Shown here one piece after another: positions 7,900 through 17,730 of a stretch of 64,000 nt of DNA; the first letter of the stretch is position 1, and the number at the start of each line of letters is the position of its first letter. The position numbers and the translations under genes are program-made. Source of the stretch: Bifidobacterium callitrichidarum (GTDB lineage Bacteria; Actinomycetota; Actinomycetes; Actinomycetales; Bifidobacteriaceae); assembly GCF_003129905.1 (NCBI RefSeq), contig NZ_QFFM01000001.1, positions 62,001-126,000 on the forward strand, read 5' to 3'. Under the pieces are notes generated by a model. The model searched no databases, was not told the DNA's origin, and saw only the letters and a list, made by a program, of their open reading frames with translations.

Positions 7900-8805
7900 A
7901 TGGAAAAACAGTTGCCGGTGTTTGTGAAGCGTCATAAGACGGATTGGCGTGGTTGGAAGTTCATGTGGCCTTTTGCGGTGGTGTTCGTGTTCGTGTTCGT
8001 GTTCATCATCCCGATCGTGTACGCCATTTACATCAGCTTCTTCAAGAAGCAGATGATTGGTGGTACGAAGTTCGTGGGGTTTGAGAACTACGCGCGATTG
8101 CTGCAGGATGCGCAGTTCTGGTCGTCCGTGGGTCGTGTGGCGTTGTTCACGGTGGTGCAGGTGCCGATCATGCTGTTCCTGTCGGCTGTGATGGCTTTGG
8201 CGATCGATTCGATGAAGCTGCACGGCACGAAGTTCTTCCGCATCTCGACGTTCCTGCCCTACGCGGTGCCGGCCGTGGTGTCCACGCTGATCTGGGGTTT
8301 CGTGTACGGCGCGAAGTACGGCCTCGTGGGCTCGTTCAACGACTTCTTCGGCACGCAAGTGGATGTGTTGGCGCCGGGTGTGCTGTTGGCGTCGATTGGC
8401 AATATCGTGACGTGGGAGTTTGTGGGCTATAACATGCTGATCTTCTACAGTTCATTGTCCACGATTCCGCACTCCCTGTATGAGGCGGCGTCGATCGATG
8501 GTGCTTCGGAGTGGCAGATCGTCAGGTCCATCAAGCTGCCGGAGCTCAAGGGTTCCCTGGCGATCACGGTGATCTTCTCGATCATCGGCAGCTTCCAGCT
8601 GTTCAACGAACCGAGCATTTTGCAGAACATGGTGCCGGGCAATGCGATCACGACGTATTACACGCCGAACATGTATGCGTACAACCTGTCGTTCTCCGGC
8701 AACCAGTCCAACTACGCGGCCGCCCTGGCGATCGTGATGGCCGTGATCACGATGGCCATCGCCTACGCCGTGCAGCTGAACAGCATGAAGGAGCAGATGA
8801 AGTGA
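7900..8805 (+). CDS. Sugar ABC transporter permease (MalF type)
   Basis: A 301-residue inner-membrane permease with six predicted membrane segments, starting FMWPFAVVFVFVFVFIIPIVYAIY after a short basic N-terminus. The cytoplasmic EAA loop reads YEAASIDGASEWQIVRSIKLPELK near residue 195, typical of CUT1 carbohydrate importers. AAGGTATTGGC precedes the ATG. The second permease follows 64 bp downstream and a solute-binding lipoprotein after that; no ATPase gene is present, so a shared ATPase of MsiK type elsewhere is expected. The neighbouring GH42 enzyme suggests a beta-galactoside as cargo. Confidence 0.92.
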   Translation: MEKQLPVFVKRHKTDWRGWKFMWPFAVVFVFVFVFIIPIVYAIYISFFKKQMIGGTKFVGFENYARLLQDAQFWSSVGRVALFTVVQVPIMLFLSAVMALAIDSMKLHGTKFFRISTFLPYAVPAVVSTLIWGFVYGAKYGLVGSFNDFFGTQVDVLAPGVLLASIGNIVTWEFVGYNMLIFYSSLSTIPHSLYEAASIDGASEWQIVRSIKLPELKGSLAITVIFSIIGSFQLFNEPSILQNMVPGNAITTYYTPNMYAYNLSFSGNQSNYAAALAIVMAVITMAIAYAVQLNSMKEQMK

Positions 8806-8869
8806 TGCGCCTGATGCTGGTTTCGATGATGAATGTGGATGTGACTGTGATTGTGAAGGAGCGTGCGTG

Positions 8870-9868
8870 ATGAGTGCGGCAACGAGTGCCCGTTTGACTG
8901 ATGCTGAGCTCAGGGCTCAGGAGAAGGCCGCCAAGAAGGCGGAGCGGGAGCGTCAGAAGCGTATCGCGCGTGATGAGGCCGCGGAGCGCAAGCGGAGCGC
9001 GAAGGCGGGGTTCGCGAATGTGAACAATCCGCGTCGTTCCACGCTGATGACGGTGTTGTGCGCGATCTTCGCGGTGTATTGCCTGTTCCCGTTCGTGTAT
9101 CTGGCGATCAACGCGACCAAGACGCAGGCGGACTTCACTTCCACGTTCGGTCTTGGTCTCGGCAAGTCGTTCGCCTTGTGGGACAACATCGTGACGGTGT
9201 TCACGTATCAGGATGGTATCTTCGGCCGCTGGCTGGTCAACACGCTCCTCTATGTGGTCGTGGGCGCGGGCGGCGCGACCCTGCTGGCGATCATGGGCGG
9301 TTATGCGTTGGCGAAGTTCCGTTTCCCGGGTAGGAAGGCGGTGTTCGCGGTAATCATCGGCTCCATTTCGGTGCCGGGTATCGCCCTGGCGGTGCCGCAG
9401 TTCCTGCTGTTCGCCAAGCTGAGCCTGACGAACACCCCGTGGGCCATGATCATCCCGTCGCTGATCAGCCCGTTCGGTTTGTACCTGATGTGGATCTTCT
9501 CCGAGCAGGCGGTGCCCACCGAGTTGTTGGAGGCGGCGCGCGTGGACGGGGCGTCCGAGTTCCGCACGTTCTGGACCATCAGCCTGCCCCTGCTCGCTCC
9601 CGGTATCGTCACGACTGCCCTGTTCACGATCGTGGCGACGTGGAACAACTACTTCCTGCCGTTGATCATGTTGAAGGATTCCAACTGGTATCCGCTGACC
9701 ATTGGTCTGAACCAGTGGAAGGATCAGGCGAGCACGGCTGGTGGTCAGGCGATTCAGAATCTGGTGATCACGGGTTCGCTGATCACGATCATCCCGTTGG
9801 TGATCGCGTTCCTGTGCCTGCAGAAGTACTGGCAGTCCGGCCTCGCCGCCGGCGCCGTCAAAGAATGA
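8870..9868 (+). CDS. Sugar ABC transporter permease (MalG type)
   Basis: The partner permease of the previous gene, 332 residues. A charged N-terminal tail of about 55 residues (runs of Lys, Arg, Glu and Ala) precedes six membrane segments. The EAA loop is LEAARVDGASEFRTFWTISLPLL near residue 225. GAAGGAG lies 8 bases before the ATG at 8870, which is preferred over the GTG immediately before it. GC content is high and like the host, unlike the lipoprotein gene that follows. Confidence 0.92.
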   Translation: MSAATSARLTDAELRAQEKAAKKAERERQKRIARDEAAERKRSAKAGFANVNNPRRSTLMTVLCAIFAVYCLFPFVYLAINATKTQADFTSTFGLGLGKSFALWDNIVTVFTYQDGIFGRWLVNTLLYVVVGAGGATLLAIMGGYALAKFRFPGRKAVFAVIIGSISVPGIALAVPQFLLFAKLSLTNTPWAMIIPSLISPFGLYLMWIFSEQAVPTELLEAARVDGASEFRTFWTISLPLLAPGIVTTALFTIVATWNNYFLPLIMLKDSNWYPLTIGLNQWKDQASTAGGQAIQNLVITGSLITIIPLVIAFLCLQKYWQSGLAAGAVKE

Positions 9869-9970
9869 TTTTTATTCGCTTATCCCTTTGGGAAGGAGGG
9901 TCAGGAGCATACCGTTATTAGTCCAATACAGTTTTATCGTCAAATACAAAATAAATAAGGAGAAAAGACA

Positions 9971-11272
9971 ATGAAGTCAAGTAAAAAAGTATTGGCGTGC
10001 GTACTTTCTGCTACCACCGTGCTATCTATGGCGTCATGTGGTGCGCAGACGGCCGATAATGAAAATTCATCAATTACTGTTGATGTATGGGCATGGGAGC
10101 CGGCTTTAACTCCGGTGGCAGAAAAATTCCAAGAGAAGTATCCGAATATTAAAATCAAAATTTCTAATGTGGGTACAGCAGGAAAAGAGTACACGAATAT
10201 AACTAATGCCTTGCAAGCGGGTTCCGGCGCTCCCGATATTGCCCAAATTGAATATTTTGCTATCCCGGAGTTTGTTTTGCAGGACGCTCTGATGGATCTT
10301 AGTAGGTTTGGTGCGGACAAATATGCTGATTTTTACACAGCTGGTCCCTGGAATGCAGTTACATATGGTGGCGGTATTCACGGCTTGCCAATGGATTCTG
10401 GCCCCGACGCATTTTTCTATAATAAAGAAGTATTTGAAAAAGCAGGGGTTGACTCAATTCCTCAAACATGGGATGACTTCTATGAAGTTGCAAAAAAAGT
10501 TCGTGCACAAGGTAGCTATCTTGCGGCTGATGCTGCTAACCCGGCAATTATGGAGGTTTGGCTGTGGGCTGCTGGTGCCGAGCCAGTCAAGGTTGATGGA
10601 GAAAAAATAACAATCAATTATGCAGGTGATTCAATAGCACAAAAATACTATGTCCTACTCCAGAAGATGATTGATGAGGATTTAATTGATACCAAACTTA
10701 CCGGTTTTACCGATGATTGGTATAAGGCCCTGAATAATGGTGATCTGGCGGGGATGACCTCGGGGGCCTGGATGGCGTCTATGTTAAAAGGCGGTGTTGA
10801 TCAAGGTGCGGGGAAGTGGCGTGTGGCACTCATGCCGCAGATTAGCTCTTCAACACATGGAAATGGAGAAGATGGTGGATCTTCTTTGGCTATCCTGAAA
10901 ACGAGTAAGAAAGCGGATGCGGCTTATAAATTTATAGAGTTTGCTGGTCATGAGCGAGAAGGAATCAATATCCGTATGGACAAAGGGCAGTTTCCCGCGG
11001 ATGTCAAAACTATGTCGGATAATGATTTTCTAACAAAAATTGATCCATATTTTGGGGATCAAAAGTATCAAGATGTATTGGTCGAAGGTGCCAATAATGT
11101 CGGTAAGCAATGGCAGTTCCTGCCATATGAGGTATATGCGAGGAATATCTACGGGGATTATATTGGCAAGGCGCTATCAGGAGAAATTACGGTTCAGGAA
11201 GCCATTGAGCAATGGCAGAATGCTCTAATTGAACACGGAAAGCAGGAGGGGTTCAATGTTGTGGTGAGCTAA
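9971..11272 (+). CDS. Sugar-binding lipoprotein of ABC transporter
   Basis: A 433-residue extracellular solute-binding protein. The N-terminus has a Lys-rich start, a hydrophobic core and the lipobox SMASC, so Cys23 is the probable lipidated residue. The mature part begins with a VDVWAWEPALTPVAEKF segment and GAPDIAQIEYFAIPEFV, typical of family 1 carbohydrate-binding proteins. AAGGAGAAAAG precedes the ATG. The DNA is distinctly AT-rich compared with the two permease genes, with codons such as ATA, AAA and TTA being common. It delivers substrate to the permeases, probably a beta-galactoside. Confidence 0.9.
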   Translation: MKSSKKVLACVLSATTVLSMASCGAQTADNENSSITVDVWAWEPALTPVAEKFQEKYPNIKIKISNVGTAGKEYTNITNALQAGSGAPDIAQIEYFAIPEFVLQDALMDLSRFGADKYADFYTAGPWNAVTYGGGIHGLPMDSGPDAFFYNKEVFEKAGVDSIPQTWDDFYEVAKKVRAQGSYLAADAANPAIMEVWLWAAGAEPVKVDGEKITINYAGDSIAQKYYVLLQKMIDEDLIDTKLTGFTDDWYKALNNGDLAGMTSGAWMASMLKGGVDQGAGKWRVALMPQISSSTHGNGEDGGSSLAILKTSKKADAAYKFIEFAGHEREGINIRMDKGQFPADVKTMSDNDFLTKIDPYFGDQKYQDVLVEGANNVGKQWQFLPYEVYARNIYGDYIGKALSGEITVQEAIEQWQNALIEHGKQEGFNVVVS

Positions 11273-11288
11273 CCCTGGTTTGAATAAT

Positions 11289-11331
11289 ATATGGCGGAAT
11301 TGCATCTATATCTCAATGAATTCCGCCATAT
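11289..11331 (+). terminator. Stem-loop between lipoprotein and GH42 genes
   Basis: ATATGGCGGAATT (11289-11301) and AATTCCGCCATAT (11319-11331) form a perfect 13-bp stem with a 17-base loop. There is no T-run after it, so it more likely protects the 3' end of the lipoprotein message or attenuates read-through into the hydrolase than stops transcription fully. Confidence 0.6.
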
Positions 11332-11350
11332 TGTGTAGAAAGGCTGTTGC

Positions 11351-13477
11351 ATGATAAATCAAGTTTTATTTGGCGCTGCATATTATGACGAATATATGCC
11401 GTATGACAGACTAGACGAAGATATAGCTATGTTGAAGGCTGCACATATGAACACTGTTCGTATTGCCGAATCCACGTGGGCTACTATGGAGCCACATCCT
11501 GGAGAATTTAACTTCGTGCATATTGATAGAGTGATTGACGCCATGGAGGCCGCAAGTATCAATGTAATTGTTGGCACTCCCACGTATGCAGTTCCCGCTT
11601 GGCTTACACGCCAGCATCCCGAAATCCTTGTTCGTCAACATACCGGCCAGCGCCGCTATGGTTCGCGTCAGATTATGGATATCATTAATGTTGATTTCCG
11701 ATCTGCGGCGGAGCGAGTCATTCGGGCGCTTGTAGCGCATGTTGCCGGTCGTAAATCGGTTATTGGTTTTCAACTCGATAATGAAACCAAGTTTTATGAT
11801 GCGCTTAATGATGACATGCAGCAGGCTTTCATTGCTGATTTACGTTCCCGGTTCAATGATGATCTTGATGCAATCAATGCCGCATTTGGGCTCAATTATT
11901 GGTCTAATCGCATCACTAGTTGGGAAGATTTTCCTGACCTAACCGAAACCATCAATGGTTCGCTTGCTGGTGTTTTCGATAGATTTCGCCGTGGGGTCGT
12001 AACCGAATATCTCAATTGGCAGGCAGCTATTGTTCGTGAATATGCGCGTAATGGCCAATTCATTACTCAAAATCAGGACTTAGAATGGCGTGGCTACAGT
12101 TATGGCATACAACCCAATGCTGATCATTTTTCTAATGCAGGTTGTCTTGATTATTCTGGGGTAGATATTTACCACCCTACTGAATCGCGATTGACCGGTA
12201 AAGAAATTGCATTTGGTGGAGATCTTGCTCGATCCACTAAAGGCGGCCGTAATTATTTACTCCTAGAGACCGAAGCACAGGGTCAGAATGGGTGGCTACC
12301 GTATCCTGGACAGTTACGGCTTCAAGCGTATTCGCATTTGGCGAGTGGTTCAAATTCGGTAATGTATTGGCATTGGCATTCTATCCATAATTCATTCGAA
12401 ACTTATTGGAAAGGTATACTTAGTCATGATTTCGAACCTAATCTGGTATATGCTGAGGCGGCTCGGATAGGTAAAGAAATCAACCAGATTGGTTATCGCC
12501 TCGTTAATCTAGAAAAACATAATCGGGTAGCACTTATCATAAGCAATGATTCACTATCCGCTTTGAATAGATTTACTTTAGAAACGGGTTTTCCGAAGCC
12601 TTCTCTTTATAGTGATGATAATTTCGGTTTATTGACATATAATGATGTTGTTCGCTGGATATATGACTCCCTGTATGAGAACAATATTGAAGTTGATATT
12701 TTATCTGGTGACTATGTGTGCTCAACTATAGAAGATTTCGATTCCGAGGAAACTACTCCTATTATTACTGCTGACAAACTTGCAAAATATAATTTGGTGA
12801 TTACACCTGCTTTGTATTGTGCAAGTCAGTCGCTTATTGACCTGTTGCGTGGTTATGTGGCGAATGGTGGGCACCTGCTATCTAGCTTCCGCTCATTTGT
12901 GGCCAATCGCGACGTGACCGTATGGCATGACCGACAGCCTCATGGCTTATCTGATGTATTTGGCATCCGAGTTGGTGAATATACTCGTACCGATGATGGT
13001 TCTGCGCTGTGTTTGGCCGCCGATGGTCCGTTGTCTGTCTCTGCTGATGGTATGGACCTTCGCATTCATGGCATCATGGAATTATTGGAACCGGTGGATG
13101 GTACGCAGATTGTTGCTAGATATGCGCAGTCTGAATGGCATATGTATGCTGCGGTTACTCGTAATACATTTGGTCGTGGCTGGGCTGAATGGATAGGGAC
13201 CATGATTAGTGCTGACATGATTCGTGCGGTAATACGAGACGCTGCCCTCTCTGCTGGTATTCGCAATAAGGCGATGGAGCTTGCAAATAAAATTACAGTG
13301 CGACAAGGAGTTAATAAAGAAGGAAGGTCTTTAATCTATATGTTAAATTATACTTCACAGATTGTTAGATGTAATTCCATGTTTTGTGGTATTGATTTAT
13401 TGTCGAACGAACATATTGCATTAGGTCAACATATTGCAATCGACCCTTGGGGTGTGAAAATCATTGAGGAGTATTAA
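11351..13477 (+). CDS. GH42 beta-galactosidase
   Basis: A 708-residue cytoplasmic glycoside hydrolase family 42 enzyme that removes beta-linked galactose. The start of the TIM barrel is GAAYYDEYMP with NTVRIAESTWATMEP; the acid/base is probably Glu145 in FQLDNETKFY and the nucleophile Glu306 in LLLETEAQGQNGW, followed by SGSNSVMYWHWHSIHNSFETYWKG. The trimerisation (flavodoxin-like) and C-terminal beta domains follow. It has no signal peptide, so the ABC transporter must import its substrate. AAAGGC precedes the ATG. The gene is AT-rich like its neighbours, a sign of transfer. Confidence 0.94.
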   Translation: MINQVLFGAAYYDEYMPYDRLDEDIAMLKAAHMNTVRIAESTWATMEPHPGEFNFVHIDRVIDAMEAASINVIVGTPTYAVPAWLTRQHPEILVRQHTGQRRYGSRQIMDIINVDFRSAAERVIRALVAHVAGRKSVIGFQLDNETKFYDALNDDMQQAFIADLRSRFNDDLDAINAAFGLNYWSNRITSWEDFPDLTETINGSLAGVFDRFRRGVVTEYLNWQAAIVREYARNGQFITQNQDLEWRGYSYGIQPNADHFSNAGCLDYSGVDIYHPTESRLTGKEIAFGGDLARSTKGGRNYLLLETEAQGQNGWLPYPGQLRLQAYSHLASGSNSVMYWHWHSIHNSFETYWKGILSHDFEPNLVYAEAARIGKEINQIGYRLVNLEKHNRVALIISNDSLSALNRFTLETGFPKPSLYSDDNFGLLTYNDVVRWIYDSLYENNIEVDILSGDYVCSTIEDFDSEETTPIITADKLAKYNLVITPALYCASQSLIDLLRGYVANGGHLLSSFRSFVANRDVTVWHDRQPHGLSDVFGIRVGEYTRTDDGSALCLAADGPLSVSADGMDLRIHGIMELLEPVDGTQIVARYAQSEWHMYAAVTRNTFGRGWAEWIGTMISADMIRAVIRDAALSAGIRNKAMELANKITVRQGVNKEGRSLIYMLNYTSQIVRCNSMFCGIDLLSNEHIALGQHIAIDPWGVKIIEEY

Positions 13478-13480
13478 AAA

Positions 13481-13500
13481 ATTATTCGTGGAACGATAAT
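13481..13500. promoter_or_regulatory. Candidate operator before LacI gene
   Basis: ATTAT-T-CGT-GGA-ACG-ATAAT is an imperfect inverted repeat 44 bp before the regulator start. It may be an autoregulatory operator. No second copy with the same core was found upstream of the transporter, so the assignment is weak. Confidence 0.35.
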
Positions 13501-13543
13501 AGAATACGATGTAGTCTACATGTGATAGCAGTTAGGGGCTGAG

Positions 13544-14626
13544 ATGCGTATGCGCAAAATAACTATGAAAGATGTTGCTTTGCAGACGGGTGTATCTATC
13601 AAAACGGTATCGAATGTGATAAATGGGAATGATAGTCAGGTCAGTGCCGTGACGAAACAACGAATCACGGAAGCTGTCAAGCAACTGGGGTATCGCGTTA
13701 ATAGCTCGGCGAAATCATTAAAGACGGGTAAGACGGGTATCATCGGATTAGCTGTTCCTAATTTTGGGCAGCCTTTTTTTGGTTATTTTGTTGACATGCT
13801 CTCTAGTAGTGCGCATCAAAGAGGATGCGCAATTGTTGTTGCTACATATGGTGATTTTAATGGTGGTATAGAGGAATTCGCAGCATCTGCGTATAAATTG
13901 AACGCGGATGGGTGGATTATGTTTGCCGCTGATCCTCTTTCGGCTGAATCGCCATTATTCCAACAAAATTATCCAATGGTGCTAACGGGAGATTATTCTG
14001 CTCATGGTTTATGTGATATGGTTACGATGCCTAATGTTGAAGCTGCTCGATATGTAACTGAATGGTTGATTGGTCGAGGTTTAACAAAGATTGGGTTTGT
14101 CGGAGCTCCCAGACAGTTTCTTCATGATGCTGCTGATGTAAAGGAAATAGATCCGTACTATTGCGAAGCCTGTGCAATGAAAGCTTTTGAAGGTAATGCC
14201 GCTTTGCGGTTGCAAGGGTATATTCAAGCGCATCGCCGTCATGGGCTGGAACCCGATTGGCGACATGTAATCGGTGTTGATTCATTGGCAGGTTCATCTG
14301 GAGTGAAAGCTGGATTTGAATTAGCTCAATGTGTTGATTTACCGGAAGCGTTGGTCTGTGTAGATGATGCTTTGGCACTGGGAGTGATTTCGTCCTTGAC
14401 TAAAATGCATATAGATATTCCAAATGATGTACAAATCATCGGAATTGACAATTTACCGGATGGAGAATTTTCTATCCCTCCGTTGAGCACTATCGATTCG
14501 CATGTTGACCAGTATGCCGACATGGCCGTGGACGCTCTTATTCGACGTATCGACGGTGATGACTCTGCTCCTAGCATTTTCACTTCTGGTTTTCGACTGC
14601 TGGAGCGTGAATCCACAATAGAGTGA
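13544..14626 (+). CDS. LacI-family transcriptional regulator of the GH42 cluster
   Basis: A 360-residue LacI-type regulator. The N-terminal helix-turn-helix is MKDVALQTGVSIKTVSNVING with the hinge NSSAKSLKTGKTGIIGL, followed by a periplasmic-binding-like sugar-sensing domain ending in the usual GIDNLPDGEFSIPPLSTID and LLERESTIE. It is the last gene of the AT-rich cluster and is in line with the hydrolase, so it probably controls the transporter and GH42 genes in response to a galactoside or galactose. GGGGCTGAG precedes the ATG at 13544. Confidence 0.92.
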   Translation: MRMRKITMKDVALQTGVSIKTVSNVINGNDSQVSAVTKQRITEAVKQLGYRVNSSAKSLKTGKTGIIGLAVPNFGQPFFGYFVDMLSSSAHQRGCAIVVATYGDFNGGIEEFAASAYKLNADGWIMFAADPLSAESPLFQQNYPMVLTGDYSAHGLCDMVTMPNVEAARYVTEWLIGRGLTKIGFVGAPRQFLHDAADVKEIDPYYCEACAMKAFEGNAALRLQGYIQAHRRHGLEPDWRHVIGVDSLAGSSGVKAGFELAQCVDLPEALVCVDDALALGVISSLTKMHIDIPNDVQIIGIDNLPDGEFSIPPLSTIDSHVDQYADMAVDALIRRIDGDDSAPSIFTSGFRLLERESTIE

Positions 14627-14639
14627 GCAAGGATAGTCA

Positions 14640-17606
14640 TTACGACCGCCGGCGCAGCTTGGCCGCCGCGTTGCTCACGCACACGCGCAGTATCACGGTG
14701 AACACCACCACCATGATCGCGAGGATGCCCAGGTCGAACCAGAACTGGTCCGCGGTATGCTCCCACAGGTCGTCCTTCTTGAAGGTCGGCACCTTGGTGG
14801 GGCCGTACAGCAGGCCGTTGAGGTCGATGTCCGATGCGGCCGCGGAGAAGCCCCAGCGGCCCGGGAAGATCATGCTCAGCTGGTCGAGGCCGTCGCGCCC
14901 GGTCACCGGAATCATGCCGCCGGAGAACACGAGCTGCGCCATCACCAGAATCACCAACAGCGGCATGGTCTGCTCGCCGGACTTGACCAATGCCGAACCC
15001 ACCTCGCCCAGCATGGCCGAAGCCCACGCGGTGAGCCACACCACCAGCACCAGTTCCGGAATGCCCGAATCGGTGAGCACGCCCTGATCGGGATGCGGTT
15101 TGCCCAGACTCACGGCCGTCACCAGCAACGCGGCCTGCAGTAACGTTTGCAGGCCCATGACGATGAGCTTCGAGCACGTGTACGACGTGGGGGAGAGGCC
15201 CACCGCGCGCTCGCGGTCGTAGATGGCCCGCTCGGAGACGATGTCCCTTACGGACAGGGCCGAGCCCATGAAGCAGGCGCCCAGGATGATGAGCGAGAGC
15301 AGCTGGTTCGGTTCGGTGGCCGCGTCCTTGAAATCGGGTTCTCCCAGACCGTGCGAACCGGGCACCACGAGCGAGAGCAGTCCCAGGAACAGCGGCAGCA
15401 GTATTAGGAAAATGAGCAGGCCCGGATCCGCGGCGATGAGATGCAGCTGGCGGGCCACCAGGGTCACGGTCTGCTTGATGCGGAACGGCTTGGCGGGCTT
15501 CTCATGGTCGCCGTGCGGCCGGACGGTCTGCTTGGCCGCCATCGCCCGCTGCCGCGAATCGGTGATGGAGTAGACGCGGTCGGGATTGGCGGTCACGGCG
15601 TTGAAGATGTCCGCCCATTCCTGGCCGTGGAACGCCTGCTGCATCTCGGCGACGGACCCGAAAAACGCCGGTTTTCCGCCGGGCGCGAGCATGAGCACGT
15701 TGTCGCACAGCTTGTTGATGTACGCCAGCGAATGCGTCACCACGATCACCACGCGGCCCGCATCCGCGAGCTGGCGCAGCATGGTCATCACCGTCAGGTC
15801 CAGTGCCGGGTCAAGGCCGGAGGTCGGCTCGTCGAGGATGAGCAGCTCCGGGCTGGTGAGCAGCTCGATGGCGGTGGAGACGCGCTTGCGCTGGCCGCCG
15901 GAGAGCTGGTCCACGCGATTGCCGCGACGACCGGTGAGCTCCAGTTCCTCCAGCACATGGTTGATGATTTCGGCGCGCTCGGCCTTGGTGGAGCCGGGCA
16001 GACGCAGTTTGGCGGCGTATTCGAGCGCCGCGTCCACGGTGAGCTTGCGGTGCACCACGTCGTCCTGCGGCACGAAACCGATGCGGCTGCGCAGCAGTTC
16101 GATGTTCTGCTGCACGTCGTAGCCGTCGAACAGCACGTGGCCCTCGGTGGGGGAGCTCAGGCCCGCCACGATGGACGTGAACGTGGTCTTGCCCGCGCCG
16201 GACGGGCCGATCACCGCGGTCAGCGTGCCCTTGGCGAACACGGCGTTGATGCCCTTGAGCAGTCGTGTGCCCTTGCCCACGGTCAGGCCCACGTTCTCGG
16301 CGATCACCGCGTCCGTGCCGGCCAGCGGTTCGCGGTCGCACAACACGCCCTCATGCACGATGAGGTCCGTGTTGCCCACGGTGACCAGATCGCCCTCCTC
16401 AAGCCAGATTTTGGCCACGCGCCGACCGTTGACGTACGTGCCGTTGGCCGAGTCGAGATCGGTCAGGAGGATGCCGTTCGGCGTGGACGCCAGCGAGCAG
16501 TGCTTGCGGGAGACAAGGAAGTCGTTGATGCGGATCTGGCAGGAGGCGTCGCGGCCGAGCGTGCCCTCCTTGTCCTTGGCCGGGTCGAACGAGCCGGTCA
16601 CGCGGTGTGAGGTCAGCTGCGACTCGAGATGCGCCGCCTGTGTGCTGCCCGCCAGCACGGTGGCGGTGGTCGATTTCGAGGCGGGGGAGAGGGGATGCTT
16701 GGGCTGCGTCGGGGTTGGCTGGGCCGTCTGATTCGGTTGGGTGCGGGTTTGTGGCACTGCGCCATGCGTCGTTTCGGCCGGACGCACGGCGGTAGGGGAG
16801 ATCGGAGTCGCAGGTATGGAAGCCGGTCTTGTGGAGGCTTGACGATGTGAGCTGGACAGTACGGTGGCTCCATCGCCGGCGTCGGTCTGGGCTGTGACGG
16901 GCTGATGGGGGAGCGCTGGTGCCGCCGGCGGGTTCGCGGGGACCGTGGCACGCGACGGCAGCGGGGTCGTATTCCGGGACGATGGGGACGTCGGCTTGGC
17001 CGGGATGGCGGGTGCCTGAGGGGGCGTGGCGGCGGCCGTTCTGCCGATGGCGGGAGTCGGACGTGCGGGAACCGCGGGCGTTGTCGATGGACGGCGGGTC
17101 CCGGATGATTGCTGCTGCGTCGTTACCGGAGCGGTCTGCTGGGGGATTGCGGGCGAAACCATGGGCTGTTGATGCCGTTGCCGTGCGGGCTGGGGCTGTG
17201 CGGCCGGTCGTCCAGCGGTCGGTTGCGCGCCTGATTGTCCGGCTTCCCGGGCCGGTACGTCGGGCTTCGCCTGGGAAGCCGGCATCTGCGCCGGAATCGG
17301 CCGCGACTGCGGGGTCTGGTCGCCCACCACGCAGGTGATGACGGCGTCGCGCGCCAACGCCACGGTGACGGTCGAGGTCAGCAGCACGGAATTGGTGTGC
17401 ATGCCCTGGATGGTCAGGCCGTTCGCGCTGCCCATGTCCGCCAGCAGCCAGCCGTCCTCGGTCCAGGTGATGCGGGCGTGGTGGTGCGAGACGTACGGGT
17501 TGCGAATCACCAGATCGCAATCGGGTGCGCGGCCGATGATGGTGGTGCGTTCCGGGCTGACGACGTATTTGGTCGAGCCGTAATAGACGGTAAGAGCAGG
17601 TGGCAT
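14640..17606 (-). CDS. ABC transporter with two FHA domains, ATPase and membrane domain
   Basis: A 988-residue single-chain half transporter. An N-terminal FHA domain (IIGRAPDCDLVIRNPYVSHHHA, residues about 10-90) is followed by a Pro/Thr/Gln-rich linker to about 335, a second FHA domain (LGRDASCQIRINDFLVSRKHC, DSANGTYVNG), an ATPase (GPSGAGKTT, LSGGQRKRVS, LLILDEPTSGLD) and an ABC-2 membrane domain with about six segments. The order matches mycobacterial Rv1747, which is controlled by Ser/Thr kinases through its FHA domains. The kinases at 54-57 kb are obvious candidates. GGAAGAAG lies before the ATG at 17606. The exported substrate is unknown. Confidence 0.9.
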   Translation of the reverse strand: MPPALTVYYGSTKYVVSPERTTIIGRAPDCDLVIRNPYVSHHHARITWTEDGWLLADMGSANGLTIQGMHTNSVLLTSTVTVALARDAVITCVVGDQTPQSRPIPAQMPASQAKPDVPAREAGQSGAQPTAGRPAAQPQPARQRHQQPMVSPAIPQQTAPVTTQQQSSGTRRPSTTPAVPARPTPAIGRTAAATPPQAPAIPAKPTSPSSRNTTPLPSRATVPANPPAAPALPHQPVTAQTDAGDGATVLSSSHRQASTRPASIPATPISPTAVRPAETTHGAVPQTRTQPNQTAQPTPTQPKHPLSPASKSTTATVLAGSTQAAHLESQLTSHRVTGSFDPAKDKEGTLGRDASCQIRINDFLVSRKHCSLASTPNGILLTDLDSANGTYVNGRRVAKIWLEEGDLVTVGNTDLIVHEGVLCDREPLAGTDAVIAENVGLTVGKGTRLLKGINAVFAKGTLTAVIGPSGAGKTTFTSIVAGLSSPTEGHVLFDGYDVQQNIELLRSRIGFVPQDDVVHRKLTVDAALEYAAKLRLPGSTKAERAEIINHVLEELELTGRRGNRVDQLSGGQRKRVSTAIELLTSPELLILDEPTSGLDPALDLTVMTMLRQLADAGRVVIVVTHSLAYINKLCDNVLMLAPGGKPAFFGSVAEMQQAFHGQEWADIFNAVTANPDRVYSITDSRQRAMAAKQTVRPHGDHEKPAKPFRIKQTVTLVARQLHLIAADPGLLIFLILLPLFLGLLSLVVPGSHGLGEPDFKDAATEPNQLLSLIILGACFMGSALSVRDIVSERAIYDRERAVGLSPTSYTCSKLIVMGLQTLLQAALLVTAVSLGKPHPDQGVLTDSGIPELVLVVWLTAWASAMLGEVGSALVKSGEQTMPLLVILVMAQLVFSGGMIPVTGRDGLDQLSMIFPGRWGFSAAASDIDLNGLLYGPTKVPTFKKDDLWEHTADQFWFDLGILAIMVVVFTVILRVCVSNAAAKLRRRS

Positions 17607-17730
17607 GTCCGACTTCTTCCGGGTTGTCTTCTCTCTGACAACCCTTATCATCCCCGCATTATCGGAGCGATGCAAGGAGTCGGGCCGTTCTCTGGATTCC
17701 TACTCCGGTCTTGGCTTTCCTGCGATTAAG

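Noticed and set aside
11289-11331. Full transcription terminator separating the lipoprotein from the GH42 gene
   Set aside because: The stem is strong but lacks a T-run and the hydrolase has no clear promoter of its own; kept only as a stem-loop with likely partial effect.
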